Assembly: GCF_029210385.1 (NCBI RefSeq)
Contig: NZ_JARGDQ010000004.1
Location: 124,001-188,000, forward strand
Source: Desulfurivibrio dismutans
GTDB lineage: Bacteria; Desulfobacterota; Desulfobulbia; Desulfobulbales; Desulfurivibrionaceae
Reading direction: 5' to 3'
Length of the DNA stretch: 64,000 nucleotides
Part shown: positions 55,478 to 63,913 of the stretch, piece after piece
Numbering within the stretch: the first letter of the stretch is position 1
Layout: every line of letters begins with the position of its first letter
Program-made: the position numbers and the translations under genes
The notes under the pieces: generated by a model
Told to the model about the DNA's origin: nothing
Seen by the model: only the letters and a program-made list of their open reading frames with translations
Database searches by the model: none

Positions 55478-56893
55478 ATGAGTGTCGGTAGCATTTCCAC
55501 CCTGGGCGTAGGCTCCGGGCTGGAGTTACAGAGCATCCTCGAGGATCTGCGGGGGATCGATGAAAAACAGCGGGTGGATCCGCTGAAAAAAAACATCGAT
55601 CGCTACGAGGCCCAACTCGAGGCCTTCACCGTGGTCCAGAACAAGCTGCTGGACATGCGCTCCCATGTTCGTGATCTCGGCCTTGAAACCACCTATCTGA
55701 CCAGTACGGCCAGTAGCTCCAACGAAAGTGTGGCCACCGCCACCGTGTCCGCCGGGGTGGCCGAGCAGTCCCTTCCCCTGGAGGTGGAGCGACTGGCCAG
55801 CCGCAGCACCTGGCTGGCCAATGGGGTGGAGTCCCGGGATACGGTTATTGCTGTTGAAAATACAGACCCGGATGAGCCCAATCTTTTTAACTATAAGGTG
55901 GGTGATGGTGAGTGGGTTTCCCTGGAGGTGCCGGCTGGTACCACCTTGGCGGGGTTTGCCCAGTTGATCAACAATGCCTCCGATAATGGCGGGATCACCG
56001 CCAGCATCATTGACAGTGGTCATCCCGACAACCCTTACCAACTTATCTTGCGGGCCAATGAAACCGGGAGTAATAATTTTATCCGGATCGACCCCGAAAA
56101 TGTGCCCAACAACATACCGGGTATGACTCGCCAGGAAGGCGATGACTTTACTTTGCTGAACGCCAGCTTCGTGATGGACGGTATCAGCTACCAGCGCCAG
56201 GGCAACACGGTTAACAACGTCATCGACGGTCTGACCTTCGAGTTGCAGCAGACCGGCACCACCACCCTCAGCGTCAGCCAGGATACCAGCAATGTGCGCG
56301 AACTGGTGGTTGACCTGGTGGAGGCCTATAACGAGGTGGTCCAGGAGATCGGCGGCAAGAGCCGTTTCGACGAGGAAACCGGCCAGCCCGGCGTGCTGGC
56401 CCGGACCACCGTGGCCGGTCTGCGCCACGAGTTGCAGAACCTGATGACCGCCACCTACCAGGGCGACGAGTCCGGGAGCATCCGCAACATGTTCGACCTG
56501 GGCCTGGAGTTTCAGCGGGACGGCACCATCGTCCTCAATGAAGCAATGCTGGATGAGGCCCTGGCGGCCAATCCGGAGGCGGTGCGGGACTTCATGCTGG
56601 GTGATTTCGAGCGCGAGGCCCCGGGCTTTGCCGACCGGCTCCAGGACCGGTTGGGTTCCATCGCCAGCTACGGCGGGCAGATCAGCACCGAGCGTAACAC
56701 CGCCGAAGATCGTATTCGCGATCTTGAAACCCGGATCGAATCGGAACTTGAACGGCTGGACCGCCGTTACAGCGTACTGACCCGGCAGTTTGTCCAATTG
56801 GACAGTTACATGAACCGGATGACCCAGATGAGCGACTACCTGACTTCGCAGTTTGAAAGTCTGTCGGGCCTGACTCCCGGTCAAAAGAAATAA
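55478..56893 (+). CDS. fliD: Flagellar cap protein FliD
   Basis: This 471-residue hook-associated protein 2 forms the pentameric cap that folds flagellin at the filament tip. It has the N-terminal coil domain (GSISTLGVGSGLELQSILEDL and DPLKKNIDRYEAQLEAF), variable outward-facing middle domains and a C-terminal coil (SYGGQISTERNTAEDRIRDLETRIESELERLDRRYSVLTRQF ... LDSYMNRMTQMSDYLTSQFESL). There is no signal peptide, as it is exported by the flagellar type III system. The ATG has GGGAG upstream. Confidence 0.93.
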   Translation: MSVGSISTLGVGSGLELQSILEDLRGIDEKQRVDPLKKNIDRYEAQLEAFTVVQNKLLDMRSHVRDLGLETTYLTSTASSSNESVATATVSAGVAEQSLPLEVERLASRSTWLANGVESRDTVIAVENTDPDEPNLFNYKVGDGEWVSLEVPAGTTLAGFAQLINNASDNGGITASIIDSGHPDNPYQLILRANETGSNNFIRIDPENVPNNIPGMTRQEGDDFTLLNASFVMDGISYQRQGNTVNNVIDGLTFELQQTGTTTLSVSQDTSNVRELVVDLVEAYNEVVQEIGGKSRFDEETGQPGVLARTTVAGLRHELQNLMTATYQGDESGSIRNMFDLGLEFQRDGTIVLNEAMLDEALAANPEAVRDFMLGDFEREAPGFADRLQDRLGSIASYGGQISTERNTAEDRIRDLETRIESELERLDRRYSVLTRQFVQLDSYMNRMTQMSDYLTSQFESLSGLTPGQKK

Positions 56894-56935
56894 TCAAACT
56901 TAACCATTAACCCGGCAACCCCAAGGAGAGTCACC

Positions 56936-57391
56936 ATGTATGCACGCAACAGGGTTCAGGCCTATCGGCAGACTGAAAGTGCCGCCGTTCATCCGGTGAA
57001 GCTGATTCACATGATGTATGAACGGGTTTTGACCCACCTGACCTTTGCCGAAGAAGCGGTTGCCGCTAACGATCCCCGCCGACGCGGAGAAAACCTGAGC
57101 AAGGCCATCGCCCTGATCAGCGAGCTTAACGCCGCCATCAGCCCCAAGGATGAATCCGAGGCCGCCGCCTTTCTGCGGGGGCTTTACGGGGCCATCATGG
57201 TGGAATTGCCCAGGGTGTCGCTGAGTAACGACGTGGAGATTATACACCAGTCGGCCCGTTACATCGGCGAATTGAAAAAGGTATGGGAAGAGACGGCCAT
57301 GCAGGAAAACGGTTTGCTGGCTGAAAAGGCCGCCATGCAGCCCTCTGCCGAGGCGGCGGCCAAAATAACCCCGGTGTCGGTTTCCATTTAA
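56936..57391 (+). CDS. fliS: Flagellin chaperone FliS
   Basis: The 151-residue helical cytosolic chaperone keeps flagellin unassembled before export. It opens MYARNRVQAYRQTESAAVHPVKLIHMMYERVLTHL, typical of FliS, with a helix bundle to about residue 125 and an Ala-rich tail. It follows fliD by 42 bp with an AAGGAGAG site. Confidence 0.92.
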   Translation: MYARNRVQAYRQTESAAVHPVKLIHMMYERVLTHLTFAEEAVAANDPRRRGENLSKAIALISELNAAISPKDESEAAAFLRGLYGAIMVELPRVSLSNDVEIIHQSARYIGELKKVWEETAMQENGLLAEKAAMQPSAEAAAKITPVSVSI

Positions 57392-57439
57392 TCCGGAGCG
57401 GCATGAGAACGCTGTTTTGGCGGCGTCAAGGAGCAGGCC

Positions 57440-57862
57440 ATGCAAGTGATAACGCGGCAGCCCCATAAAATTTCGGATCTGTGGACGACCTTGGAGCAGT
57501 ACACGGTTATGCAGGAAGCACACCTGGGTGCCCTGCGCCGGGGAGATCTGCGCCGGGGAGATCTGCGCGAGGTTGCGCGCTGGCAAACGGAAAGGGAGCG
57601 AGCTTTTGCTGCCTTGCAGCGGGATTTGGAGAGCCTTGGCAATATGAGCAGCCTGGCCGACCAGGATGTGGTCCGGCATTTGCGGGAACAGATTGGGGCC
57701 TTGCTGGCCAGGGAAAACCACTTGCGCAAAGAAGTGCGCGACCACCGGCAAAGGATCAGGGAGCAGTTGGCCACTTTGCGCCGGGGGCGCAAAGTGGTGC
57801 CCCGTTTGGGCACCCAGCCGGAGTCCGGCCCGCGGCCGCGGTTTGTCAGCAGTTTGGCTTGA
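57440..57862 (+). CDS. Probable FliT/FlgN-like flagellar chaperone
   Basis: The 140-residue, largely helical and arginine-rich protein lies exactly where fliT is usually found (fliD-fliS-fliT). No strong sequence signature is visible, so the assignment rests on context, size and helical content. Residues 31-42 contain a tandem LRRGD repeat, caused by a 15-bp in-frame duplication (57533-57547 and 57548-57562). The ATG has a good AAGGAG site. Confidence 0.6.
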   Translation: MQVITRQPHKISDLWTTLEQYTVMQEAHLGALRRGDLRRGDLREVARWQTERERAFAALQRDLESLGNMSSLADQDVVRHLREQIGALLARENHLRKEVRDHRQRIREQLATLRRGRKVVPRLGTQPESGPRPRFVSSLA

Positions 57863-58016
57863 AAAAGATTTTTTTTGAGATGTGAGTGTTTTGTGCTGGT
57901 CTGACAGGTAGTTGGGTTAAGATATGTAATAATTTGGGTGTGTTAGTGGTTACGGCCAGGGAGGCCGCCGACCAAGATTTGTTGCTCTTTGTACGGGCGA
58001 CATGAGGAGGACAGTC

Positions 58017-58424
58017 ATGGATGTTAATCTGCACAACGATGCCAAGAGTTATGTCGTGCCTGCCGCCACGGCGGTGGAGCGGGAAGAAAAAAATCGCCCC
58101 CCGGTAACTCCGGTGGCAGACAGCGGTGCCGCGGCCAAGGGTAAGCCTGAAGATCGGCCCCGCTTTGAGCATCCCTCTCGGGAGACCCGGCCGGTCTCCG
58201 CCGAAGAGGCCGAAGAACTGGCCAAAGAGATGCAGGCCCGCCTGGATTCCATCGGTAACACCCGGTTGAATTTTTCCCTGCATCGCGACCCGGAAACGGT
58301 GGTGGTGCAGGTCACCGACCGCCAAAGCGGTGATGTAATCAAACAGTTTCCCGCCGAAGAAAGCCTGGCCTTGCGCCAGAAGCTTAATGAACTGGTGGGG
58401 ATGCTGTTCGCCGGCAAGGCCTGA
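58017..58424 (+). CDS. flaG: FlaG family flagellar protein
   Basis: The 135-residue protein has a polar N-terminal ~65 residues and a FlaG core: LAKEMQARLDSIGNTRLNFSLHRDPETVVVQVTDRQSGDVIKQFPAEESLALRQKL. FlaG affects filament length in some bacteria. ATG 58017 is chosen over 58002 because the GAGGAGG lies between them. It is separated from the fliT-like gene by 154 bp, so it may have its own promoter, although none is clear. From 58425 to 58681 I see no gene. Confidence 0.88.
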   Translation: MDVNLHNDAKSYVVPAATAVEREEKNRPPVTPVADSGAAAKGKPEDRPRFEHPSRETRPVSAEEAEELAKEMQARLDSIGNTRLNFSLHRDPETVVVQVTDRQSGDVIKQFPAEESLALRQKLNELVGMLFAGKA

Positions 58425-58681
58425 TTTTTCCTTAATCCGGTCCTGCCGGTCGCTTGCTTTTATTTCACTGCCGGGCCTGGTGCAAAGCCATTGTCCGGGA
58501 CAGCGCTGATTTGCGCCTTAAGCCCCCTGTCATTCTTGATTTTTCTCCGCAACAACCGCTTGCCCTTCCCCACACTGCCCTTATTTGAAGGTATAGTTTT
58601 TGTCGGCTGTATGTTTATTTGTTTGTGTTTACGTCTTTATATTCGTCTGCTTGGCTCTTTGTCAGCGTCAGTGTTTTTCCC

Positions 58682-58710
58682 TTGACAAGTTTTCGGTCCT
58701 TTCGTATAGG
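58682..58710 (+). promoter_or_regulatory. Strong sigma-70 promoter for sat
   Basis: A perfect TTGACA (58682-58687), a 17-base spacer and TATAGG (58705-58710). Transcription would start near 58717, leaving a leader of about 110 bases before sat, consistent with a highly expressed respiratory gene. Confidence 0.75.
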
Positions 58711-58732
58711 TAAACGCTCACAGGATAAAAAA

Positions 58733-58777
58733 ATGAATTGTCGTTCAATTTTTAGGCGCATCATATTAGCTTCCTAA
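58733..58777 (+). CDS. Possible 14-codon leader peptide upstream of sat
   Basis: ATG 58733 with AGGA seven bases upstream opens the peptide MNCRSIFRRIILAS, ending in TAA, inside the sat leader, about 15 bases after the predicted transcription start and 49 bases before the sat ATG. It may be a translated leader acting on sat expression, or chance. No attenuator hairpin is obvious. Confidence 0.3.
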   Translation: MNCRSIFRRIILAS

Positions 58778-58826
58778 CTCATCCTAAATTCATCATAAAA
58801 ACAAAAAACAGAAAGGAGATCCGGTT

Positions 58827-60107
58827 ATGTCGAAATTGGTACCCCCCCATGGCGGAAAAGGTCTGGTTTGTTGCAAACTGCATGGCAGCGAACTGATTGC
58901 CGAACAGGACAAGGCCAAGGGCCTGAAAAAGGTAGGCATCAGCGCCCGCGCCAAAGGCGACCTGATCATGATGGGCATCGGCGGCTTCAGCCCGTTGAAT
59001 GGCTTCATGAACAAGGCCGACTGGAAGAGCGTTTGTGAAAAATACACCCTGGCCGACGGCACCTTCTGGCCGGTACCCATCACCCTGGATGTGAGCCAGG
59101 CCGACGCCGACTCCATCAAGGAAGGCGAAGAGATCGCCCTGGAGCGCGACGGCGTGATCTATGCCACCATGAAGGTCACCGAAAAGTACGCCATGAACGA
59201 GACCGAGAAGAAGTGGGAGTGCGAGAAGGTCTTCAAGGGTCATGGCGAAGAGTCCGCCGACGACAAGTTCTGGAAGATCGCCCTCGAGGATCATCCCGGT
59301 GTACAGATGGTTATGAACCAGAAGGAAGTCAACCTGGCCGGCCCGGTCAAGGTTCTTTCCGAAGGCGAGTACCCGGACCAGTACAAGGGTGTTTACCTGA
59401 CCCCGGCCGAGACCCGCGCCATGTTCGAAGAGCGGGGCTGGAAGGAGGTTGCCGCCCTGCAGCTGCGTAACCCCATGCACCGTTCCCACGAGTTTTTGGC
59501 CAAGATCGCCATCGAGGTTTGCGACGGCGTGTTGATCCACTCCCTGATCGGCAACCTCAAGCCCGGCGACATTCCCGCCGAGGTTCGGGTCAAGGCCATC
59601 GACTGCCTGGTGGACAAGTACTTCGTGAAAGACAACGTCATTCAGGCCGGTTACCCGCTGGATATGCGTTATGCCGGCCCCCGCGAGGCCCTGCTGCACG
59701 CCACTTTCCGTCAGAACTACGGAGTGAGCAAAATGATCATCGGCCGTGACCACGCCGGTGTGGGCGACTTCTACGGCCTGTTCGAGGCCCAGGAAATCTT
59801 CGAGGAGATCCCCGGCAACGACGATCCCGGCAAGGCCCTGCTGTGCAAGCCGCTGAAGATCGACTGGACCTTCTACTGCCACAAGTGCGACGGCATGGCT
59901 TCCCTGCGGACCTGCCCCCACGGCAAGGAAGACCGGGTTATCCTCTCCGGCACCAAGCTGCGCAAGGCCCTGTCCGAGGGCGCCGAGATCGTCGACCATT
60001 TCGGTCGCGACGAGGTTCTGGAGATTCTCAAGGCTTACTATCAGGGTCTCACCGAGAAGGTTGAGGTCAAGATGCAGGGTGCGGCCTCCGGCGACACCAT
60101 GAAATAA
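58827..60107 (+). CDS. sat: Dissimilatory sulfate adenylyltransferase (ATP sulfurylase)
   Basis: The 426-residue homo-oligomeric Sat activates sulfate to APS, the first step of sulfate respiration, or forms ATP from APS in sulfur oxidation. The active-site motifs [11 protein letters not shown] (about 212-222, QxRN and HxxH) and GRDHAG (about 306-311) are intact, and a zinc site is suggested by [18 protein letters not shown]. Codon use is strongly biased to C-ending codons, as in highly expressed genes. AAGGAG precedes the ATG. Its usual partners aprBA and qmoABC are not in the window. Element H begins 2 bp after the stop. Confidence 0.96.
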   Translation: MSKLVPPHGGKGLVCCKLHGSELIAEQDKAKGLKKVGISARAKGDLIMMGIGGFSPLNGFMNKADWKSVCEKYTLADGTFWPVPITLDVSQADADSIKEGEEIALERDGVIYATMKVTEKYAMNETEKKWECEKVFKGHGEESADDKFWKIALEDHPGVQMVMNQKEVNLAGPVKVLSEGEYPDQYKGVYLTPAETRAMFEERGWKEVAALQLRNPMHRSHEFLAKIAIEVCDGVLIHSLIGNLKPGDIPAEVRVKAIDCLVDKYFVKDNVIQAGYPLDMRYAGPREALLHATFRQNYGVSKMIIGRDHAGVGDFYGLFEAQEIFEEIPGNDDPGKALLCKPLKIDWTFYCHKCDGMASLRTCPHGKEDRVILSGTKLRKALSEGAEIVDHFGRDEVLEILKAYYQGLTEKVEVKMQGAASGDTMK

Positions 60108-60108
60108 T

Positions 60109-60216
60109 GTAAACGTCCAGCAGCACCGCAGCTTGCGGCGATCGGACCGGCTTGCGTACCTGGGGTACGCGGCTCCGGTCCGCTTGCCGCAAGCTGCGGC
60201 ACTGTTGAACGTTTAC
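60109..60216. repeat. Palindromic element H (108 bp) at the sat 3' end
   Basis: Arms GTAAACGTCCAGCAG and CTGTTGAACGTTTAC pair with two G-T or mismatch positions; the next segment CACCGCAGCTTGCGGC pairs with GCCGCAAGCTGCGGCAC nearly throughout. It is in the reverse orientation compared with elements B-F (core GATCGGACCGGCTTGCGTAC). It begins just after the sat TAA and probably ends or stabilises the sat transcript. Confidence 0.85.
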
Positions 60217-60248
60217 TGCGTTGGGTCGTGTTTTTTGGCGGCCCTTAT

Positions 60249-60292
60249 AAGGGGCGGGGAGAGTGCGTGGCGCTTTCCCCCGCCCCTTTTTT
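60249..60292. terminator. Intrinsic terminator downstream of sat
   Basis: AAGGGGCGGGGA pairs with TCCCCCGCCCCTT (one bulge) over a loop of about 18 bases, followed by TTTTTT. It lies after element H, so sat has a hairpin element and then a classic terminator. Confidence 0.75.
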
Positions 60293-60348
60293 ATTGGTGG
60301 TTGGGGGTGAAAAATAGCTGAGCGGGGCTGGGGGGAACGTGGTAATTT

Positions 60349-60446
60349 GCTCTTGGCTCTTGGCTCTTGGCTCTTGGCTCTTGGCTCTTGGCTCTTGGCT
60401 CTTGGCTCTTTGCTCTTTGCTCTTGGCTCTTGGCTCTTGGCACTTG
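60349..60446. repeat. Heptanucleotide tandem repeat, 14 units of GCTCTTG
   Basis: Fourteen consecutive 7-mers; eleven are exactly GCTCTTG, two are GCTCTTT and the last is GCACTTG. It lies in the 460-bp gap between sat and aroB, ending about 120 bp before the aroB ATG. Because 7 is not a multiple of 3, three units encode a seven-residue period on either strand, which gives spurious repeated frames (PRAKSQE on the minus strand). Copy number is likely to vary among strains. Confidence 0.95.
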
Positions 60447-60567
60447 GGTTTGCCAACCCTGGTTGCTTTGTTGGTATTGTCTGTCCGGGCTTGCCCCTTT
60501 GCTGATGGCGGCGGGCTGTCCGCTCGGCAGGGCCTTGGCTTAACAGTTGTCATAAAGGATTATTTGT

Positions 60568-61671
60568 ATGGAACAACAGGTTGGTAGCGATGAAACTACG
60601 GTGGTGCCGGTGGGGTTGGGGGCGCGTTCTTATCAGATCCTGATCCGGGCCGGCCTGTTGGCCGAGGTGGGGCGGGATCTGGCCGGGCTGGGGATTGCCC
60701 GGCGATGGGCGGTAGTGGCCGATGATCGGGTGGCCTCGCTCTTTGGCCGGGAATTATTGGACAGCCTGGCGGCGGCGGGAATCAGCGCCGAACTGCTGAC
60801 CTTTCCCCATGGCGAGGCCAGCAAGCACCTGGCCACGGTGGCCGAGTTGGCCAGCGGCCTGGCGCAGCTGGGGCTTGATCGCGGTGATGGGCTGATCGCC
60901 CTGGGTGGCGGGGTTAGCGGCGATATCACCGGTTTTCTGGCCTCCATTTACCTGCGTGGCATTCCCTTTGTCCAGGTCCCCACCACCTTGCTGGCCCAGG
61001 TGGACAGCTCGGTGGGGGGCAAGACCGGGGTGGATATCCCCGAGGGCAAAAACCTGGTGGGGACCTTCTACCAGCCTCGTCGGGTTTACATCGATACGGC
61101 GGTGCTGGAGCGACTGCCGGAGAGCGAACTGCTCAACGGTCTGGCCGAGGTCATCAAGTACGGCATGATCTACGATGCCGCCTTTCTGCGGCAACTCAAG
61201 GCCCAGCGGCCGGCCATCATGGCCCTGGAGCGGCCGGTGCTGGCCGGGATGATCGCCCGTTGCTGCACCATCAAGGCCGAAGTAGTGGCCGCCGACGAGC
61301 GGGAGGCCGATCTGCGGCGCATCCTCAACTTCGGTCATACCCTGGGCCATGCGGTGGAGGCCGCCTCCGGCTTCACCCTGGCCCACGGCATGGCGGTGGC
61401 CATCGGCATGGCGGCGGTGGGGGAGATCGCCGCCAGCAAAGGGCTCTGGCGCCGCGAGGAGGCCGATGAACTGCGGCAGCTGCTCACGGAGTACGGCTTG
61501 CCGGTGCAGGTGCCGCCGGAGCTGGACCGCCAACAAATTAAAAAATACCTCAAGACCGACAAAAAGACCGTTGCCGGCCGCCCCTTCTTCGTCCTGCCCA
61601 CCGCCCCGGGTCGGGTGATCATCACCGACGAGGTAAGCGAGGCCCAGATCGACCAGGCCCTGGCTGCCTGA
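60568..61671 (+). CDS. aroB: 3-dehydroquinate synthase
   Basis: This 367-residue cytosolic NAD- and zinc-dependent enzyme performs the second step of the shikimate pathway. Diagnostic parts: DGLIALGGGVSGDITGFLASIYLRGIPFVQVPTTLLAQVDSSVGGKTGVDIPEGKNLVGTFYQP, LAEVIKYGMI, and the zinc ligands in RRILNFGHTLGHAVEAASGFTLAHGMAVAIGM. AAGGA precedes the ATG. The heptamer repeat lies immediately upstream. It is convergent with the CoA-disulfide reductase gene. Confidence 0.95.
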   Translation: MEQQVGSDETTVVPVGLGARSYQILIRAGLLAEVGRDLAGLGIARRWAVVADDRVASLFGRELLDSLAAAGISAELLTFPHGEASKHLATVAELASGLAQLGLDRGDGLIALGGGVSGDITGFLASIYLRGIPFVQVPTTLLAQVDSSVGGKTGVDIPEGKNLVGTFYQPRRVYIDTAVLERLPESELLNGLAEVIKYGMIYDAAFLRQLKAQRPAIMALERPVLAGMIARCCTIKAEVVAADEREADLRRILNFGHTLGHAVEAASGFTLAHGMAVAIGMAAVGEIAASKGLWRREEADELRQLLTEYGLPVQVPPELDRQQIKKYLKTDKKTVAGRPFFVLPTAPGRVIITDEVSEAQIDQALAA

Positions 61672-61700
61672 GATAGCAGTTCCATGGGTTAACAGCATCG

Positions 61701-61736
61701 GGTAAAGGCGCAGCATCCCGCAGGTTGTTGCGGCAA
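61701..61736 (+). repeat. Partial copy of a palindromic element arm
   Basis: GGTAAAGGCGCAGCATCCCG and following bases to 61736 repeat the left third of element I, which begins 52 bp later, and are followed by a small dyad GTGGT-AAC-ACCAC. It looks like a truncated or aborted tandem copy. Confidence 0.55.
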
Positions 61737-61752
61737 GTGGTAACACCACGGG

Positions 61753-61862
61753 GGTAAAGGCGCAGCAGCACCGAAGGTTGCGGCGATCGGCCCGGCGCCG
61801 CGTACATCAGTACGCAAGCCGGGCCGATCGCCGCAAGATGCGGTGCTGCTGTGCCTTTACCC
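61753..61862. repeat. Palindromic element I (110 bp)
   Basis: This is the most perfect copy: 21-base outer arms (GGTAAAGGCGCAGCAGCACC and complement) pair without mismatch. The inner TTGCGGCGATCGGCCCGGC pairs with GCCGGGCCGATCGCCGCAA, and the tip is GCGTAC-ATCA-GTACGC. It has GATCGG on both sides, so it is a near-symmetric hybrid of the two orientations. The TTA at 61857-61859 is the stop codon of the CoA-disulfide reductase gene. Confidence 0.9.
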
Positions 61863-63578
61863 GAGCCAGGGAACTCCGAGGCGGCGTATCAGGTTGAAGC
61901 CGCCGCTCAGCACCAGGTTGTTGTTCAGTCCCACGCTGTCTAAAAAGATCTGGATTTCCGAGGAGCGGGTGCCGGCATCGCAGATGATGATCATCATCTT
62001 GTCGGTGGGCAGTTCCTGGTAGCGATCCCGCACCTCGATGTACGGAATGCTCAACCATTGGTCGGTGCCGAATTTATCCACCAGCACCGAGGCCTCGTTG
62101 GGATGGCGGATGTCCAGGGCCACCCAGTCCGGCCGGCTGGCAAAGTCTTCCATCCAGGCGAGATAGTCGGCGTTGTCCACGCAGCGCAGGCGGCCCGCCG
62201 CCAGGTTGTCGGCCACGTTGGCGGTGGCGTTCAAGGCGTCCAGGGCGGTGGCAAAGGGTGGAGCGTAGGCCATTTCCACCTGGCTGACATCATCGATGGT
62301 GGCCCCCTGTTGCAGCAGGGCCGCCGCCGCATCGATGCGGGCCAGTACCGCGTCGCCCATGGGGCCGAAACCCTGCACCCCCAGCAGGCGACGGTCGCGG
62401 CGATCAAATACCATCCTTAAAGGAATCACCGCCTGGGTGGGGAAAAAGTGGGCTCGATCGGACTGGGCGGTGGTCACCGCCGCGGCGTCAAAACCTTCGG
62501 CCCGGGCGGTTTCCAGGGTCAGTCCGGTGGCGCCGAGGCAGCGCTCGAAAGCCTTGAGGATGAAGCTGCCCACCCAGCCCTGGTAGCGGGTGGGAATGCC
62601 GGCCAGGTTGTCGGCCACAATCCGGCCTTCCTTGTTGGCCAGCGAGCCCATGGGGGCGATACCGGATTTGCCGGTGAGTCGGTTTTTTACCGCAATGCAG
62701 TCGCCGGCGGCGTAAATATCCGGGTCCGAAGTCTGCAGGTGTTCGTTGACCACGATATTGCCCTGGGGGTCCACCAGCAGCCCGGCTTCCTGGGCCAGTT
62801 CGCTGCGAGCCCGCACTCCCACCGCCATTACCACCAGATCCGCCTCCAGGGTCCGTTGCGGGGTTACCACCCTTTGCGCCCGCCCGGCTTCGCCTTCGAT
62901 GGCGGTGGCCCCTTCGCCGGTGAAAACATCCACCCCCTTGTCCTTTAAATGCTGCTCCAGCATACCGGCAAACTCCCAGTCCACCAGGCGGGGCAGCAGT
63001 TGGGGCATGAACTCCAGTATGCTCGCCTTCAGCCCCCACAGGTCGACAAAGGCCTCGGCCATTTCAATGCCGATGGCGCCGCCACCGATCACCACCGCCT
63101 TGTCGACCTGGCCTTTGGCGATCAGCTCCTTGATGGTAATGGCCTGGTGCAGATCACTGATGGTGAAAACCCGCTCCAGGTCGGCACCGGGAATGGGCAG
63201 CACGTTGGGGCGGCTGCCGGTGGCCAGCACCAGTTGGTCGTAGGGAATTTCCTCCCGACTACCGTCACCAAGTTTTTCCACCAGTACCTTTTTACCCTGG
63301 CGATTGACACTCAGGGCCCGGGTTCGGGTGCTTACCGTTACCCCCTTGGCCTTGGCAAAAAAAGGCTCATCCCGGGTCAGGTGAAAGGAGGTGTTGCGCA
63401 ACTCCTTTTCATCGGAAACGTCACCGGAAACATAGTAGGGGATGCCGCAGCCGCCATAGGAGATCAGGCTGTCCTGGTCGATGATGCGGACCTCGGCGTC
63501 GGGGAGCAGCCGCTTAAGGCGGCAGGCGGTTTTGGGGCCGGCGGCTACCCCGCCGATAATCACGATTTTTCTGCTCAT
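61857..63578 (-). CDS. CoA-disulfide (persulfide) reductase fused to rhodanese
   Basis: The 573-residue protein has a FAD/NAD(P)-binding reductase (KIVIIGGVAAGPKTACRLKR at the start, VVIGGGAIGIEMAEAF near 160) with the single active cysteine C44 in SYGGCGIPYYVSG typical of CoA-disulfide reductases, and a C-terminal rhodanese domain with C533 in CDAGTRS. Such fusions reduce CoA-persulfide and polysulfide to sulfide with NAD(P)H. ATG 63578 is chosen because GAAGGAG lies six bases upstream; the longer frame runs through its promoter. It is divergent from dsrA, which suits a role in sulfur supply or sulfide release. Confidence 0.9.
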   Translation of the reverse strand: MSRKIVIIGGVAAGPKTACRLKRLLPDAEVRIIDQDSLISYGGCGIPYYVSGDVSDEKELRNTSFHLTRDEPFFAKAKGVTVSTRTRALSVNRQGKKVLVEKLGDGSREEIPYDQLVLATGSRPNVLPIPGADLERVFTISDLHQAITIKELIAKGQVDKAVVIGGGAIGIEMAEAFVDLWGLKASILEFMPQLLPRLVDWEFAGMLEQHLKDKGVDVFTGEGATAIEGEAGRAQRVVTPQRTLEADLVVMAVGVRARSELAQEAGLLVDPQGNIVVNEHLQTSDPDIYAAGDCIAVKNRLTGKSGIAPMGSLANKEGRIVADNLAGIPTRYQGWVGSFILKAFERCLGATGLTLETARAEGFDAAAVTTAQSDRAHFFPTQAVIPLRMVFDRRDRRLLGVQGFGPMGDAVLARIDAAAALLQQGATIDDVSQVEMAYAPPFATALDALNATANVADNLAAGRLRCVDNADYLAWMEDFASRPDWVALDIRHPNEASVLVDKFGTDQWLSIPYIEVRDRYQELPTDKMMIIICDAGTRSSEIQIFLDSVGLNNNLVLSGGFNLIRRLGVPWLG

Positions 63579-63635
63579 GGTGGCTCCTTCAAAAGTGGAT
63601 ATAAAATTAGTGAAATGGTTGGTGAAATAATAAAG

Positions 63636-63664
63636 AGCATATCCTGGAGAGAATGGTCTGTCAA
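63636..63664 (-). promoter_or_regulatory. Sigma-70 promoter for the CoA-disulfide reductase gene
   Basis: On the minus strand: TTGACA (63664-63659), a 17-base spacer, TATGCT (63641-63636). It lies 58 bp upstream of the ATG at 63578 and 40 bp from the divergent dsrA -35. Confidence 0.65.
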
Positions 63665-63703
63665 AGCCAGATAAAAAGGGCGTCCACCGTAGCTTATTTT
63701 TTA

Positions 63704-63732
63704 TTGACAAAGCCGGGTCGGCTGGATATTGT
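63704..63732 (+). promoter_or_regulatory. Sigma-70 promoter for the dsr operon
   Basis: TTGACA (63704-63709), 17 bases, TATTGT (63727-63732). The predicted start near 63740 gives a leader of about 175 bases before dsrA. Confidence 0.7.
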
Positions 63733-63741
63733 CCCAGGAAT

Positions 63742-63757
63742 CTGAATATCCATTCAG
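63742..63757. promoter_or_regulatory. Dyad CTGAAT-ATCC-ATTCAG at the dsr transcription start
   Basis: A perfect 6-4-6 inverted repeat begins about ten bases after the -10 box, overlapping the expected +1 region. It could be a repressor operator or a 5' stabilising hairpin of the dsr mRNA. Confidence 0.45.
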
Positions 63758-63913
63758 GTTTCGGCTCGTTTTGCCAACCTCCGCGGCTTTAATCTGTTCA
63801 GCAGTTTGTTTGAACCGGATTTTCTACGCCGCTTTTCCGCACTCTAATTAAGGTGGTGGCGGGGGAGGTTAAGGGAATTTCGTTTAATACATTCAACCTA
63901 AGGAGGAGTAGAC

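Noticed and set aside
55526-56884. Minus-strand frame covering nearly all of fliD
   Set aside because: Shadow frame; fliD has family motifs, a ribosome site and a sigma-28 promoter.
58491-58685. Hydrophobic 64-codon frame before sat
   Set aside because: No ribosome site, and its end overlaps the sat promoter. Poor codon use and no family resemblance.
58779-59999. Minus-strand frame opposite sat
   Set aside because: Shadow produced by strongly biased codons in sat.
60349-60446. CRISPR array
   Set aside because: Units are 7 bp with no spacers and no cas genes; it is a simple tandem repeat.
60067-60553. Minus-strand frames with repeated PRAKSQE/EPRAKSQ
   Set aside because: The repetition is only the heptamer DNA repeat read in triplets. 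There is no ribosome site and the frames run through element H and a terminator.
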